From Streptococcus sanguinis (GTDB lineage Bacteria > Bacillota > Bacilli > Lactobacillales > Streptococcaceae), in the NCBI RefSeq assembly GCF_900635155.1, contig NZ_LR134002.1:1-64000 (forward strand): a stretch of 64,000 nt of DNA. The letters are read 5' to 3'. The translations under genes and the position numbers were made by a program. Below the pieces are notes generated by a model, which was not told where the DNA came from, did no database searches, and worked only from the letters and a program-made list of their open reading frames with translations. Position 1 is the first letter of the stretch; each line of letters opens with the position of its first letter. Of this stretch, positions 32,680-43,196 are shown piece after piece.

Positions 32680-32928
32680 ATGAGCGAAAAAGAAATTTAT
32701 GCAAAAATTGTCGAAATCATTCAAGAACATGACAGCAGGAAGCTGCATATCACTCCAGAACTGAGCTTGAAAGAGGAGCTGGGAGTGGACTCTGTTGATT
32801 TGATGGAATTTATCATCAATCTGGAAGAAGCTTTTGATATTGAGATTCCTGATGAGGATATGGATAACTTCAAAACAATTTCCGATGTGGTGGCTTATAT
32901 CCATGAGAAACTGAAGAAGCAACATTAA
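32680..32928 (+). CDS. acpP: Acyl carrier protein
   Basis: This 82-residue acidic four-helix acyl carrier protein carries Ser38 in GVDSVDLMEF as the phosphopantetheine attachment site. It works with plsX directly upstream in phospholipid formation. Streptococci have a second ACP in the fab cluster elsewhere; this is the plsX-linked one. Confidence 0.95.
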   Translation: MSEKEIYAKIVEIIQEHDSRKLHITPELSLKEELGVDSVDLMEFIINLEEAFDIEIPDEDMDNFKTISDVVAYIHEKLKKQH

Positions 32929-32933
32929 AAATC

Positions 32934-32960
32934 AAAGATCGGTATCTTCCGGTCTTTTTT
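32934..32960 (+). terminator. Terminator after acpP
   Basis: AAAGATCGG pairs with CCGGTCTTT followed by TTTT. It separates the lipid genes from the pur genes. Confidence 0.8.
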
Positions 32961-33019
32961 CGTATCTTGGAAAGGAAACGATTTCTTTAACTGGATACAG
33001 AAAGTTTATACGGAATTTC

Positions 33020-33048
33020 TTGTAAAATGTATTCAAAGATGATAAAAT
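33020..33048 (+). promoter_or_regulatory. Candidate purC promoter
   Basis: TTGTAA at 33020-33025 and an extended -10 (TGATAAAAT, hexamer 33043-33048) are 17 bp apart. Nearby ACGAA and GCGAA motifs (33060-33076) resemble half PurR boxes, but no full box is convincing. Confidence 0.5.
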
Positions 33049-33081
33049 GAGGGTATAAAACCACGAAAGGCGAATATTAAA

Positions 33082-33789
33082 ATGTCTAATAAGTTGTTAT
33101 ATTCGGGAAAAGCCAAGGATATTTTCTCTACAGATGATGAGCAAGTCATTCTGGCACGCTACAAGGACCAGGCAACGGCCTTTAATGGAGTCAAGAAGGA
33201 GCAGATTGCTGGTAAAGGAGTGCTCAACAACCAGATTTCATCTTTCATTTTTGAGAAACTCAATGCAGCTGGTGTGGCGACGCATTTTATTGAGAAGGTT
33301 TCGGATACGGACCAGCTAAATAAAAAAGTGGAGATTATTCCTTTGGAAGTGGTGCTGCGCAACTACACAGCGGGTTCTTTTTCCAAACGTTTTGGAGTAG
33401 AAGAGGGCATCGCGCTTGAAACTCCGATTGTGGAATTTTACTACAAAAATGACGATTTGGACGATCCTTTTATCAATGACGAACATGTGAAATTCTTGAA
33501 GATTGCAAGCGACGAAGAAATTGCCTTTTTGAAAGAAGAGACTCGTCGGATCAATGAGCTCTTGTCAGACTGGTTCCGCCAAATCGGATTGAAATTGATT
33601 GATTTCAAGTTAGAGTTCGGCTTTGATAAAGATGGCAAGATTATTCTGGCGGACGAATTTTCACCAGATAACTGCCGTCTCTGGGATGCGGAAGGCCATC
33701 ACATGGACAAGGATGTTTTCCGTCGTGGCCTTGGTGAACTGACAGATGTCTATCAGGTTGTTTGGGAAAAATTGCAGGCGATTAAGTAA
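33082..33789 (+). CDS. purC: SAICAR synthase
   Basis: PurC joins CAIR with aspartate using ATP, step seven of IMP synthesis. The 235 residues show [11 protein letters not shown] with the glycine loop at the N-terminus, then [12 protein letters not shown] and DFKLEFG, and the [12 protein letters not shown] signature near residue 190. It is the first gene of purC-L-F-M-N-(SUFU)-H. Confidence 0.97.
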   Translation: MSNKLLYSGKAKDIFSTDDEQVILARYKDQATAFNGVKKEQIAGKGVLNNQISSFIFEKLNAAGVATHFIEKVSDTDQLNKKVEIIPLEVVLRNYTAGSFSKRFGVEEGIALETPIVEFYYKNDDLDDPFINDEHVKFLKIASDEEIAFLKEETRRINELLSDWFRQIGLKLIDFKLEFGFDKDGKIILADEFSPDNCRLWDAEGHHMDKDVFRRGLGELTDVYQVVWEKLQAIK

Positions 33790-33808
33790 GGACAGGGTGT
33801 GAAAAATC

Positions 33809-36800
33809 ATGGACAAGCGTATTTTTGTAGAGAAGAAGAGCAACTTCGGTGTGAAGTCACAGAGCTTGGTGAGAGAGCTGACGCATAATCTTCAGTTGAA
33901 AACATTGTCAGATCTTCGGATGATTCAGGTTTATGATGTCTTTCATCTAGCAGAAGATTTGGTTGCTCGTGCTGAAAAGCATATTTTCTCCGAGCAGGTG
34001 ACAGATAGATTGCTGGAGGAAGAGGAAGTAGATGCTGCACTTGCAGAGACAGAGTTTTTTGCCATCGAAGCACTGCCGGGTCAGTTTGACCAGCGAGCAG
34101 CTAGCTCTCAGGAGGCCCTCTTTTTGCTCGGCGCTGGGACAGATGTTCTGGTGAGGACCGCTCAGCTTTATTTGGTCAATAAAGACATCTCAGACACCGA
34201 GTTGGCAGCCATCAAAAAATACTTGCTGAATCCGGTTGATTCACGCTTTAAAGATATTGAGAGGCCGATTCAGCTGGAGCAGTTCTCCGAGTCCGACAAG
34301 ACCATTCCGGTTCTGGACTTCTTTAAGGACTATACGGAAGCGGACTTTAAAGCCTACAAGCAGGAGCATGGTCTAGCTATGGAAGTAGCAGACTTGCTCT
34401 TTATTCAGGACTATTTCAAGTCAATTGGCCGTTTTCCGACAGAAACAGAGCTCAAGGTTTTAGATACTTACTGGTCCGACCACTGTCGACATACGACCTT
34501 TGAGACGGAGTTGAAGAAGATTGATTTTTCGGCTTCTAAGTTTGAAAAGCAACTGCAGGCCACTTATGATAAATACTTGGCTATGCGCGATGAGCTGGGA
34601 CGTGGGGACAAACCGCAGACTCTTATGGATATGGCGACTATTTTTGGTCGCTACGAGCGAGCTAATGGCCGTCTGGATGACATGGAAGTGTCTGATGAGA
34701 TCAATGCCTGCTCAGTAGAGATTGAAGTGGATGTGGATGGCGTCAAGGAGCCTTGGCTGCTGATGTTTAAAAATGAAACCCACAACCACCCAACAGAAAT
34801 AGAGCCTTTTGGTGGGGCTGCGACCTGTATCGGCGGAGCCATTCGTGACCCGCTTTCTGGCCGTTCTTATGTTTATCAGGCTATGCGGATTTCAGGTGCG
34901 GGCGATATTACTCAGCCGATTTCTGAAACGCGGGCTGGCAAGCTCCCTCAGCAGGTCATTTCAAAAACTGCAGCGCATGGCTATTCTTCTTACGGGAATC
35001 AAATTGGTCTAGCAACGACCTATGTCCGTGAGTATTTCCATCCAGGCTTTGTAGCCAAGCGGATGGAGCTAGGTGCAGTTGTTGGTGCGGCTCCTAAGGA
35101 AAATGTCGTCCGTGAAAAGCCAGTAGCAGGTGATGTGGTTATCTTGCTGGGAGGCAAGACAGGCCGTGATGGTGTCGGCGGTGCCACTGGCTCGTCCAAA
35201 GTACAGACAGCTGCGTCTGTAGAGACGGCTGGCGCGGAAGTACAAAAAGGAAATGCTATTGAGGAGCGCAAGATTCAGCGTCTCTTCCGCGATGGCAATG
35301 TGACTCGTCTCATCAAGAAATCCAATGACTTTGGGGCCGGCGGTGTCTGTGTGGCTATTGGTGAATTGGCAGACGGGCTGGAAATTGATCTTGACAAGGT
35401 ACCGCTCAAATACCAAGGACTTAACGGTACAGAAATTGCGATTTCTGAGTCTCAGGAGCGGATGGCAGTGGTGGTCCGCCCAGAAGATGTGGAACAATTT
35501 ATCGCTGCAGCAGCTAAGGAAAATCTGCTGGCAGTCGTTGTGGCCAAAGTGACAGAAAAGCCAAATCTGGTCATGCACTGGAACGGGGAAACCATCGTCG
35601 ATATAGAGCGGAGTTTTCTGGACACCAATGGTGTGCGCGTGGTTGTGGATGCCAAGGTTGTGGATGCCCAAGCAGCATTGCCAGGGCAAGCTGTGACTTC
35701 TGAAGCGACTTTGGAGCAGAACCTTAAGAGCTTGCTCAGCGACCTCAACCATACCAGTCAAAAGGGGCTGCAGACCATCTTTGACAGCTCTGTTGGCCGC
35801 TCTACTGTCAATCATCCAATTGGCGGGCGCTACCAAATCACACCGACTGAGGCTTCTGTGCAGAAACTGCCAGTTGAGCATGGCAAGACAGAGACGGTCT
35901 CTGTGATGGCGCAGGGCTACAATCCTTATGTGGCAGCTTGGTCACCTTATCATGGAGCAGCTTATGCAGTGATTGAAGCGACAGCTCGCTTGGTTGCTGC
36001 TGGTTCGGACTGGTCCAAGGCTCGCTTCTCTTATCAGGAGTACTTTGAGCGGATGGACAAGAAGGCTGAGCGTTTTGGACAGCCGGTTTCTGCTCTACTT
36101 GGTTCGATTGAAGCCCAGATTCAGCTCTGTTTGCCGTCTATTGGTGGCAAGGATTCTATGAGCGGAACTTTTGAAGAATTGACAGTACCGCCGACCTTGG
36201 TAGCTTTTGGCGTGACTACTTCTACTGCTGGGCGCATCCTGTCTCCAGAGTTTAAGGCAGCAGGCGAGTCCATCTACTATCTGCCAGGACAGGTCCTATC
36301 TCAGGATATTGACTTTGACTTAATCAAGAATAACTTTGAAAATTTTGCGGCCATTCAGGACAAGTATCAGATTACAGCAGCCTCCGCTGTCAAATACGGT
36401 GGTCTGGCAGAGAGTCTGGCCTTGATGAGCTTTGGTAATCGTATTGGTGCCCAAGTGGATATTGCTGACCTGCCTTCCGTTTTGCGAGCGCAGCTGGGCG
36501 GATTCGTCTTTACCAGTCCAGAGCAGGATATTCCAGGTGCAGTGAAGATCGGTCAGACCAAGGCAGACTTTACCTTGATTGTCAATGGTGTCCAGCTTGA
36601 GGGAGCAGAGCTTTTGGCAAGCTTCGAAGGCCGACTAGAGCCTATCTACCCGACAGAATTTAAACAGGAAACAGTTATTGAGGAAGTGCCGGCTCTTGTC
36701 GCTGATACAGTTATCAAAGCCAAAGAGACAGTGGCGGAGCCGCTGGTTTACATTCCAGTCTTCCCTGGAACCAACTCAGAATACGACTCAGCCAAAGCTT

Positions 36801-37543
36801 TTGAAGCAGCTGGAGCCAAGGTCAATCTAGTTCCCTTTGTCACTTTGGATGAAGCAGCCATTGTCAAGTCCGTTGACAGCATGGTTGACAACATTGACAA
36901 GGCTAATATCATCTTCTTTGCTGGCGGCTTCTCTGCTGCAGATGAGCCAGATGGTTCAGCTAAGTTTATCGTCAATATCCTTCTCAACGAGAAGGTCAAG
37001 AAAGCTATTGATAGTTTCATCGCTCGCGGCGGTCTCATCATTGGTATCTGTAATGGCTTCCAGGCTCTGGTTAAATCTGGTCTTCTTCCATACGGAAACT
37101 TTGAAGAAACAGGGGCTAGCAGCCCAACTCTCTTTTACAATGATGCCAACCAGCACGTAGCCAAGATGGTGGAGACTCGCATTGCCAATACCAACTCGCC
37201 TTGGCTGGCTGGTGTGCAAGTGGGAGATATCCATGTCATTCCGGTTTCACATGGTGAAGGGAAATTTGTCGTGACGGCTGAGGAATTTGCTGAACTGCGT
37301 GACAATGGTCAGATTTGGAGTCAGTACGTAGACTTTGATGGTCAGCCAAGCATGGACAGTAAGTATAATCCAAACGGCTCTCTCTATGCTATCGAAGGAA
37401 TTATGAGCAAGAACGGCCAAATCATTGGCAAGATGGGTCACTCAGAGCGTTATGAAGACGGTCTTTTCCAAAATATTCCAGGTCAGAAAGACCAGAAATT
37501 GTTTGAAAGCGCCGTTCGTTATTTCCAAGCGAGTCACGAATAA
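33809..37543 (+). CDS. purL: Phosphoribosylformylglycinamidine synthase (single chain)
   Basis: This large, single-polypeptide PurL of 1244 residues converts FGAR to FGAM with glutamine and ATP. An N-terminal PurS-like segment is followed by the linker with the [15 protein letters not shown] motif, two ATP-grasp-like synthase halves ([19 protein letters not shown], later [14 protein letters not shown]), and a C-terminal class I glutamine amidotransferase starting [12 protein letters not shown] with the nucleophile Cys in [13 protein letters not shown]. It corresponds to fused PurS/L/Q, as in streptococci and proteobacteria rather than the split Bacillus form. Confidence 0.97.
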   Translation: MDKRIFVEKKSNFGVKSQSLVRELTHNLQLKTLSDLRMIQVYDVFHLAEDLVARAEKHIFSEQVTDRLLEEEEVDAALAETEFFAIEALPGQFDQRAASSQEALFLLGAGTDVLVRTAQLYLVNKDISDTELAAIKKYLLNPVDSRFKDIERPIQLEQFSESDKTIPVLDFFKDYTEADFKAYKQEHGLAMEVADLLFIQDYFKSIGRFPTETELKVLDTYWSDHCRHTTFETELKKIDFSASKFEKQLQATYDKYLAMRDELGRGDKPQTLMDMATIFGRYERANGRLDDMEVSDEINACSVEIEVDVDGVKEPWLLMFKNETHNHPTEIEPFGGAATCIGGAIRDPLSGRSYVYQAMRISGAGDITQPISETRAGKLPQQVISKTAAHGYSSYGNQIGLATTYVREYFHPGFVAKRMELGAVVGAAPKENVVREKPVAGDVVILLGGKTGRDGVGGATGSSKVQTAASVETAGAEVQKGNAIEERKIQRLFRDGNVTRLIKKSNDFGAGGVCVAIGELADGLEIDLDKVPLKYQGLNGTEIAISESQERMAVVVRPEDVEQFIAAAAKENLLAVVVAKVTEKPNLVMHWNGETIVDIERSFLDTNGVRVVVDAKVVDAQAALPGQAVTSEATLEQNLKSLLSDLNHTSQKGLQTIFDSSVGRSTVNHPIGGRYQITPTEASVQKLPVEHGKTETVSVMAQGYNPYVAAWSPYHGAAYAVIEATARLVAAGSDWSKARFSYQEYFERMDKKAERFGQPVSALLGSIEAQIQLCLPSIGGKDSMSGTFEELTVPPTLVAFGVTTSTAGRILSPEFKAAGESIYYLPGQVLSQDIDFDLIKNNFENFAAIQDKYQITAASAVKYGGLAESLALMSFGNRIGAQVDIADLPSVLRAQLGGFVFTSPEQDIPGAVKIGQTKADFTLIVNGVQLEGAELLASFEGRLEPIYPTEFKQETVIEEVPALVADTVIKAKETVAEPLVYIPVFPGTNSEYDSAKAFEAAGAKVNLVPFVTLDEAAIVKSVDSMVDNIDKANIIFFAGGFSAADEPDGSAKFIVNILLNEKVKKAIDSFIARGGLIIGICNGFQALVKSGLLPYGNFEETGASSPTLFYNDANQHVAKMVETRIANTNSPWLAGVQVGDIHVIPVSHGEGKFVVTAEEFAELRDNGQIWSQYVDFDGQPSMDSKYNPNGSLYAIEGIMSKNGQIIGKMGHSERYEDGLFQNIPGQKDQKLFESAVRYFQASHE

Positions 37544-37580
37544 AGTTGGCTTGCAAGAGCAAGCAATCAAAAAAGGAGTC

Positions 37581-37613
37581 TGCTTGGCCTGAAAGGCCAG
37601 GTTTTCTCCCTTT
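37581..37613 (+). promoter_or_regulatory. Hairpin in the purL-purF spacer
   Basis: TGGCC-TGAAA-GGCCA forms a compact stem, bracketed by AAAAAAGGAG upstream and CTCCCTTTT downstream, which can pair to extend it. It may act as an attenuator or mRNA-processing site between purL and purF. No T run of terminator strength follows. Confidence 0.35.
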
Positions 37614-37641
37614 TACAAGACAAAAGAATTTAGGTAAAACA

Positions 37642-39081
37642 ATGACATACGAAGTAAAGTCACTGAATGAAGAGTGCGGTATTTTTGGAATCTGGGGCCA
37701 TCCACAGGCAGCTCAGGTTACCTATTTCGGACTCCATAGTCTGCAGCACCGCGGTCAGGAAGGAGCAGGTATCCTGTCAAACGACCATGGAAAGCTCAAA
37801 CGCCACCGCGATTTGGGATTGGTTGCAGAGGTCTTTAAAAACCCAGCAGATTTAGATAATCTGACAGGAGAAGCAGCCATCGGCCATGTCCGTTATGCAA
37901 CGTCTGGCGGAGCCTCCATCAATAATGTCCAGCCTTTCTTCTTCAGTTTCTATGATATGCAGATGGGCTTGGCGCATAATGGCAATCTGACCAATGCCCA
38001 TTCACTGAGACGGGAGTTAGAAAAGAAGGGTTCCATCTTTGCCAGCTCGTCTGATACGGAAATTCTCATGCACTTGATTCGCCATAGCAAGCAGGAAAAT
38101 TTCTTAGATAAGCTCAAGGAGTCCTTGAGACGAGTTCAGGGCGGCTTTGCCTATCTCATCATGAGAGAGGACAAGCTCTACGCTGCGCTAGATCCTAACG
38201 GCTTTCGTCCTTTGTCCATCGGCCGCATGAAAAATGGGGCCTGGGTCGTTTCCAGTGAAACCTGTGCTTTTGAAGTGGTGGGTGCCGAATGGGTGCGTGA
38301 CCTGAAGCCAGGGGAAATTGTGATTATCGATGATGAAGGCGTGACCTATGACAGCTATACGACAGATACTCAGCTGGCTATTTGCTCAATGGAATATGTC
38401 TATTTCGCTCGGCCGGACAGCGTTATTCACGGGGTCAATGTCCATGCAGCCCGCAAACGGATGGGCCGTAGGCTGGCTCAGGAATTCCAACATGAGGCAG
38501 ATATCGTTGTAGGTGTACCTAATTCTTCCTTGTCAGCGGCCTCTGGTTTTTCCGAAGAGTCTGGTCTGCCAAATGAAATGGGTCTGATTAAAAATCAATA
38601 CATCCAACGGACTTTTATCCAGCCAACGCAGGAGTTGCGAGAGCAAGGGGTTCGTATGAAATTATCTGCTGTTTCCAGCATTGTCAAGGGCAAGCGCGTG
38701 GTCATGGTGGATGACTCTATCGTGCGGGGAACAACCAGCCGACGCATCGTCCAGCTCCTACGAGATGCAGGCGCAGCTGAAGTCCATGTGGCTATCGGCA
38801 GTCCAGAACTTAAATATCCATGTTTTTACGGCATTGATATTCAGAATCGGCGTGAGCTTATCTCGGCTAATCATACGGTTGATGAGGTCTGTGAGATTAT
38901 CGGAGCTGACAGCCTGACCTACCTGTCGCTGGAAGGTCTCATTGAATCAGTTGGTATTGAGACGGACGCTCCGAATGGCGGGCTTTGTGTGGCTTACTTT
39001 GACGGTCAGTACCCAACTCCGCTTTATGATTATGAAGAGCGCTATCTGGAAAGCCTGAAGGAGAAGACGAGTTTTTATTAA
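37642..39081 (+). CDS. purF: Amidophosphoribosyltransferase PurF
   Basis: PurF commits PRPP to purine synthesis by transferring glutamine ammonia. The ATG at 37642 gives 479 residues with an 11-residue propeptide ([11 protein letters not shown]) before the nucleophile Cys12 in CGIFGIWG, as in Bacillus-type PurF. It has the glutaminase motif [10 protein letters not shown] and the PRPP-loop [13 protein letters not shown] near residue 352. At the C-terminus [10 protein letters not shown] has only one Cys where my recollection of the Fe-S form is CxxC, so a [4Fe-4S] cluster may be absent. A longer ORF from 37546 is not supported by a ribosome site. Confidence 0.95.
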   Translation: MTYEVKSLNEECGIFGIWGHPQAAQVTYFGLHSLQHRGQEGAGILSNDHGKLKRHRDLGLVAEVFKNPADLDNLTGEAAIGHVRYATSGGASINNVQPFFFSFYDMQMGLAHNGNLTNAHSLRRELEKKGSIFASSSDTEILMHLIRHSKQENFLDKLKESLRRVQGGFAYLIMREDKLYAALDPNGFRPLSIGRMKNGAWVVSSETCAFEVVGAEWVRDLKPGEIVIIDDEGVTYDSYTTDTQLAICSMEYVYFARPDSVIHGVNVHAARKRMGRRLAQEFQHEADIVVGVPNSSLSAASGFSEESGLPNEMGLIKNQYIQRTFIQPTQELREQGVRMKLSAVSSIVKGKRVVMVDDSIVRGTTSRRIVQLLRDAGAAEVHVAIGSPELKYPCFYGIDIQNRRELISANHTVDEVCEIIGADSLTYLSLEGLIESVGIETDAPNGGLCVAYFDGQYPTPLYDYEERYLESLKEKTSFY

Positions 39082-39140
39082 AACAAGGTCAGCGGTTCTT
39101 GTCGCAATCTTTTTCAAAAATAAGAGTAAGGAAGAAAGTT

Positions 39141-40163
39141 ATGACAAATAAAAATGCATACGCTCAATCCGGTGTGGATGTTGAAGCAGGTTATGAAGTT
39201 GTTGAGCGAATCAAAAAGCATGTGGCACGTACAGAGCGGGCTGGTGTCATGGGAGCACTGGGTGGCTTTGGCGGCATGTTTGACCTATCTCAGACTGGGG
39301 TCAAGGAGCCGGTGCTGATTTCTGGTACGGATGGGGTCGGAACCAAGCTCATGCTGGCCATTCAGTATGACAAGCACGATACCATTGGGCAGGACTGTGT
39401 GGCTATGTGTGTCAATGACATCATCGCTGCAGGGGCTGAGCCTCTTTACTTCCTGGACTATATTGCCACTGGGAAAAATGAACCAGCTAAACTAGAGCAG
39501 GTGGTGGCTGGTGTGGCTGAAGGCTGCGTTCAGTCTGGAGCTGCCTTGATTGGCGGGGAAACCGCTGAAATGCCTGGCATGTACGGTGAAGATGATTATG
39601 ACCTGGCTGGTTTTGCTGTCGGGGTTGCTGAGAAGTCAGAGATTATTGACGGCTCTAAAGTCGTAGAGGGAGATGTCCTTCTGGGGCTGGCTTCCAGTGG
39701 TATTCACTCAAATGGTTATTCGCTTGTCCGTCGTGTTTTTGCGGACTATTCTGGTGAGGAAGAACTGCCAGAATTGGAAGACAAGAAACTCAAGGAAGTC
39801 CTGCTTGAGCCGACTCGTATCTATGTCAAGGCTTTGCTGCCGCTGATTAAGGAAAAGCTGGTTCATGGGATTGCCCATATTACCGGTGGCGGTTTTATCG
39901 AAAATGTGCCCCGCATGTTTGCCGATGACTTGGCTGCTGAGATTGAAGAAGACAAGATTCCAGTCTTGCCGATTTTTAAGGCCTTAGAAAAATATGGTCA
40001 CATCAAGCACCAAGAAATGTTTGAAATCTTCAATATGGGACTGGGGATGATTTTGGCTGTAGCTCCTGAAAATGTGAATCGTGTCAAAGAACTTCTTGAC
40101 GAGCCTGTTTATGAAGTCGGCCGGATTGTCAAAAAAGAAAATGAAAGTGTCCTTATCAAATGA
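39141..40163 (+). CDS. purM: AIR synthetase (FGAM cyclo-ligase) PurM
   Basis: PurM closes the imidazole ring of FGAM to AIR with ATP. The 340 residues start [19 protein letters not shown] and show [39 protein letters not shown] and [19 protein letters not shown], all typical. The ATG at 39141 has a ribosome site (AAGGAAG) and replaces a longer in-frame start at 39099. It overlaps purN by the 4 bases ATGA. Confidence 0.96.
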   Translation: MTNKNAYAQSGVDVEAGYEVVERIKKHVARTERAGVMGALGGFGGMFDLSQTGVKEPVLISGTDGVGTKLMLAIQYDKHDTIGQDCVAMCVNDIIAAGAEPLYFLDYIATGKNEPAKLEQVVAGVAEGCVQSGAALIGGETAEMPGMYGEDDYDLAGFAVGVAEKSEIIDGSKVVEGDVLLGLASSGIHSNGYSLVRRVFADYSGEEELPELEDKKLKEVLLEPTRIYVKALLPLIKEKLVHGIAHITGGGFIENVPRMFADDLAAEIEEDKIPVLPIFKALEKYGHIKHQEMFEIFNMGLGMILAVAPENVNRVKELLDEPVYEVGRIVKKENESVLIK

Positions 40164-40711
40164 AAAAAATTGCCATTTTTGCTTCGGGCAATGGATCAAA
40201 TTTCCAAGTGATTGCTGAGCAGTTTCCTGTTGAATTTGTCTTTTCAGACCATCGCGATGCCTATGTGCTCGGGCGGGCGGATAAGCTAGGTGTCAAAAGC
40301 TATGCCTTTGAGCTTAGAGAGTTTGACAGTAAGGCGGCTTACGAGCAAGCCATTGTAGACCTGCTTGATGAACACAAGATTGACTTGGTTTGCCTAGCAG
40401 GCTATATGAAAATCGTTGGGCCAACCTTACTTAGTGCTTATGAAAGGCGGATCATCAACATTCATCCAGCCTATCTGCCCGAATTTCCAGGAGCTCATGG
40501 CATTGAGGATGCTTGGCAGGCTGGAGTCTCTGAAAGTGGCGTGACCATTCACTGGGTGGATTCGGGTGTCGACACTGGTAAGATTATCCAGCAAGTGCGC
40601 GTGCCGCGTCTGCCAGATGACACCATTGAAAGCTTTGAAGCTAGGATTCATGAGCAGGAGTACCAGCTCTACCCAGAAGTGCTGGATAGCTTGGGAGTGG
40701 AGAGAAGATAA
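40160..40711 (+). CDS. purN: GAR transformylase PurN
   Basis: PurN uses 10-formyl-THF to formylate GAR. The 183 residues carry the N-terminal [10 protein letters not shown] loop, the catalytic N-H-D set in [17 protein letters not shown] (His near residue 106) and [12 protein letters not shown]. Translational coupling to purM through ATGA is conserved in the cluster. Confidence 0.96.
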   Translation: MKKIAIFASGNGSNFQVIAEQFPVEFVFSDHRDAYVLGRADKLGVKSYAFELREFDSKAAYEQAIVDLLDEHKIDLVCLAGYMKIVGPTLLSAYERRIINIHPAYLPEFPGAHGIEDAWQAGVSESGVTIHWVDSGVDTGKIIQQVRVPRLPDDTIESFEARIHEQEYQLYPEVLDSLGVERR

Positions 40712-40765
40712 AAACGAAATCATAGCTGATTTTATGACGGTCCAACATCAGATAAGGAGGATTTT

Positions 40766-41473
40766 ATGGGTTTATTTGATTTTTTTAAGAAGAAATCTTC
40801 AGATGAAGAGACACCAATTGAAGACGAAGGCAAAATTGTTGTTGAAGCTGAAAATACAGATGATAGCACTCCGGGGTGGCATGCGATTGATGCAGAGTTT
40901 AATCGTTTATATCCGGATCAGCCCAATCCACTTCATTATGGGACAGTTATCAAGTATATGTTGGGCGGTCCAGATCCGCTTGATGGCATCAGTGTTTATG
41001 ATGCGGGAGATTTTTGGCATTTTGTCAGCTATGGTCTGTCAGAGTTATATACAAAAGAAAGCGACGACCCTGAATACAGTGGTTATGGGATTGAATTGAC
41101 TTTTAAGTTAAAGAAATCAAATAATGACGAAGAAGAAATTAAAAATGGCTGTGGTTTGTTGCAGTATGTGGCAAGATATATTTTTCAAACAGGTAAAGTG
41201 GTTTTGCCAGAGGAATACATTTATACTAAACAGACAGTAGGAATTGATGCCCAGCAGAAATCTAACTTGACAGGGTTCTTGACTGCTGCTGATGATTTAG
41301 CTAAACCTCTTGATACTCCGCATGGAAAAGTGGAATTTGTAACCCTGATTGGTGCGACAGATGCAGAACTGCGAAATGTGTACGAAAGTGAAACTAGTAA
41401 GCTTGAGGTCATAAAACTGTTAAAAGAACTTGGAAATCAGGTTACAGACTATGATCGCCAGTCTTTAGTTTAA
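40766..41473 (+). CDS. Suppressor-of-fused (SUFU)-like domain protein
   Basis: This 235-residue protein begins MGLFDFFKKKSS and an acidic stretch. The rest (about 35-230) fits the bacterial SUFU-domain family: GWHAIDAEFNRLYP, HYGTVIKYMLGGPDPLDGI, HFVSYGLSELY and GYGIELTFKLK. The bacterial function is unknown; several such proteins act as immunity partners of polymorphic toxins, which is an inference here. It lies between purN and purH, in the same direction, 54 bases after purN, and looks like an insertion into the pur operon. No toxin gene is adjacent. Confidence 0.8.
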   Translation: MGLFDFFKKKSSDEETPIEDEGKIVVEAENTDDSTPGWHAIDAEFNRLYPDQPNPLHYGTVIKYMLGGPDPLDGISVYDAGDFWHFVSYGLSELYTKESDDPEYSGYGIELTFKLKKSNNDEEEIKNGCGLLQYVARYIFQTGKVVLPEEYIYTKQTVGIDAQQKSNLTGFLTAADDLAKPLDTPHGKVEFVTLIGATDAELRNVYESETSKLEVIKLLKELGNQVTDYDRQSLV

Positions 41474-41512
41474 TGATGTGAAAGCACCTCTTGATACAAG
41501 GAAAGGAAAAAC

Positions 41513-43060
41513 ATGACTAAACGCGCACTGATCAGTGTCTCAGACAAAGCGGGCATTGTTGAATTTGCCCAAGAACTTAAAAAACTTGGTTGGGATATCA
41601 TCTCAACTGGTGGGACCAAGGTTGCCCTTGATAGTGCTGGGGTGGGCACCATTGCCATTGATGATGTGACTGGTTTTCCAGAGATGATGGATGGCCGTGT
41701 CAAGACCCTCCATCCAAACATTCACGGCGGTCTCTTGGCTCGTCGGGATTTAGATAGCCACCTACAAGCGGCCAAGGAGAATCAGATTGAGCTCATTGAC
41801 CTCGTTGTGGTCAACCTCTATCCTTTTAAGGAAACTATTCTCAAGCCAGGTGTAGAGTATGCGGATGCGGTGGAAAATATTGACATCGGTGGACCCTCTA
41901 TGCTGCGCTCTGCGGCTAAAAATCATGCAAGCGTGACAGTTGTTGTAGATCCGGCTGATTATGCTCTTGTTCTGGAAGAGTTGGCAGCAAATGGCCAAAC
42001 GACCTATGAAACGCGGCAGCGCTTAGCAGCTAAGGTTTTCCGTCACACGGCTGCTTATGATGCCTTGATTTCGGACTATTTCACAGCTCAGGTGGGCGAA
42101 AGTAAGCCTGAAAAGCTGACCTTGACCTATGAACTCAAGCAGCCCATGCGCTACGGGGAAAATCCCCAGCAGGAAGCTGATTTCTATCAGACTGCTTTGC
42201 CACTGGACTATTCCATCGCTTCCGCCAAGCAGCTGAATGGGAAAGAGTTGTCCTTCAATAACATTCGCGATGCGGATGCGGCCATTCAGATTATTCGAGA
42301 TTTCAAGGATCGGCCAACTGTTGTGGCGCTAAAACATATGAATCCTTGTGGCATTGGTCAGGCGGACGATATTGAGACTGCCTGGGACTATGCTTATGAG
42401 TCTGATCCGGTTTCTATTTTTGGTGGGATTGTCGTCCTCAACCGTCAGGTGGATGCTGCGACGGCTGAGAAGATGCACGGTGTTTTTCTGGAAATCATCA
42501 TCGCACCGAGCTACACGGCAGAAGCGCTAGCGATTTTGACCAATAAAAAGAAAAATCTGCGGATTTTGGAGTTGGCTTTTGATGCTCAGGCAGCTTCTGG
42601 AGCTGAGAAGGAAGTGACTGGTGTTCTTGGCGGTCTTCTTGTGCAAAATCAAGATGTTATCGAGGAAAAACCAGCTGATTGGCAGGTCGTGACCAAGCGC
42701 CGGCCGAGTGAGCAGGAGCGCGTAGCTTTGGAATTTGCCTGGAAGTCCGTCAAATATGTCAAATCCAACGGGATCATCATTACCAATGACCGTCAGGTGC
42801 TGGGAATCGGTCCCGGTCAGACCAACCGCGTGGCTTCTGTCAAGATTGCTATTGAGCAAGCTAAAGATCGCCTTGACGGTGCTGCTCTGGCTTCTGACGC
42901 TTTCTTCCCCTTTGCAGACAATATCGAAGAAATCGCAGCCGCTGGCATCAAAGCTATCATCCAACCAGGTGGATCTGTCCGTGATGAGGAGTCTATTATC
43001 GCAGCTGACAAGCATGGCTTGACTATGATTTTCACCGGTGTACGGCATTTTAGGCATTAA
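41513..43060 (+). CDS. purH: Bifunctional AICAR transformylase/IMP cyclohydrolase PurH
   Basis: PurH carries out the last two steps to IMP. The 515 residues comprise the N-terminal cyclohydrolase domain ([42 protein letters not shown]) and the C-terminal formyltransferase ([25 protein letters not shown], ending FTGVRHFRH). It is the last gene of the first pur block, followed by a strong terminator. Confidence 0.97.
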   Translation: MTKRALISVSDKAGIVEFAQELKKLGWDIISTGGTKVALDSAGVGTIAIDDVTGFPEMMDGRVKTLHPNIHGGLLARRDLDSHLQAAKENQIELIDLVVVNLYPFKETILKPGVEYADAVENIDIGGPSMLRSAAKNHASVTVVVDPADYALVLEELAANGQTTYETRQRLAAKVFRHTAAYDALISDYFTAQVGESKPEKLTLTYELKQPMRYGENPQQEADFYQTALPLDYSIASAKQLNGKELSFNNIRDADAAIQIIRDFKDRPTVVALKHMNPCGIGQADDIETAWDYAYESDPVSIFGGIVVLNRQVDAATAEKMHGVFLEIIIAPSYTAEALAILTNKKKNLRILELAFDAQAASGAEKEVTGVLGGLLVQNQDVIEEKPADWQVVTKRRPSEQERVALEFAWKSVKYVKSNGIIITNDRQVLGIGPGQTNRVASVKIAIEQAKDRLDGAALASDAFFPFADNIEEIAAAGIKAIIQPGGSVRDEESIIAADKHGLTMIFTGVRHFRH

Positions 43061-43069
43061 AAACTATAA

Positions 43070-43098
43070 AAAATCCTCGGGTCGAGCCGAGGATTTTT
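43070..43098 (+). terminator. Terminator after purH
   Basis: AAATCCTCGG pairs with CCGAGGATTT around GTCGAG, flanked by A and T runs, so it can work in both directions between the convergent purH and CHAP genes. Confidence 0.85.
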
Positions 43099-43105
43099 GA
43101 GTAGT

Positions 43106-43196
43106 CTTATACTCAATGAAAATCATGAACAAACTAAGCAGGAGTAGTCTGCTCAAAACACTGGTTTGAAGTGGTTTTGAGAAGTGCGAAAGCGAC
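43106..43196. repeat. BOX-like intergenic repeat fragment
   Basis: TATACTCAATGAAAATCA and the following CAAACTA...TCTGCTCAAAACACTG segment resemble one end of the BOX/RUP-type intergenic repeats common in S. pneumoniae. The rest diverges. Similarity is from memory, so this is tentative; only one such copy was noticed in the window. Confidence 0.4.

Noticed and set aside
35069..35881. A 270-codon ORF antisense to purL
   Set aside because: It is in the shadow of a well-conserved gene, with no ribosome site or family resemblance.
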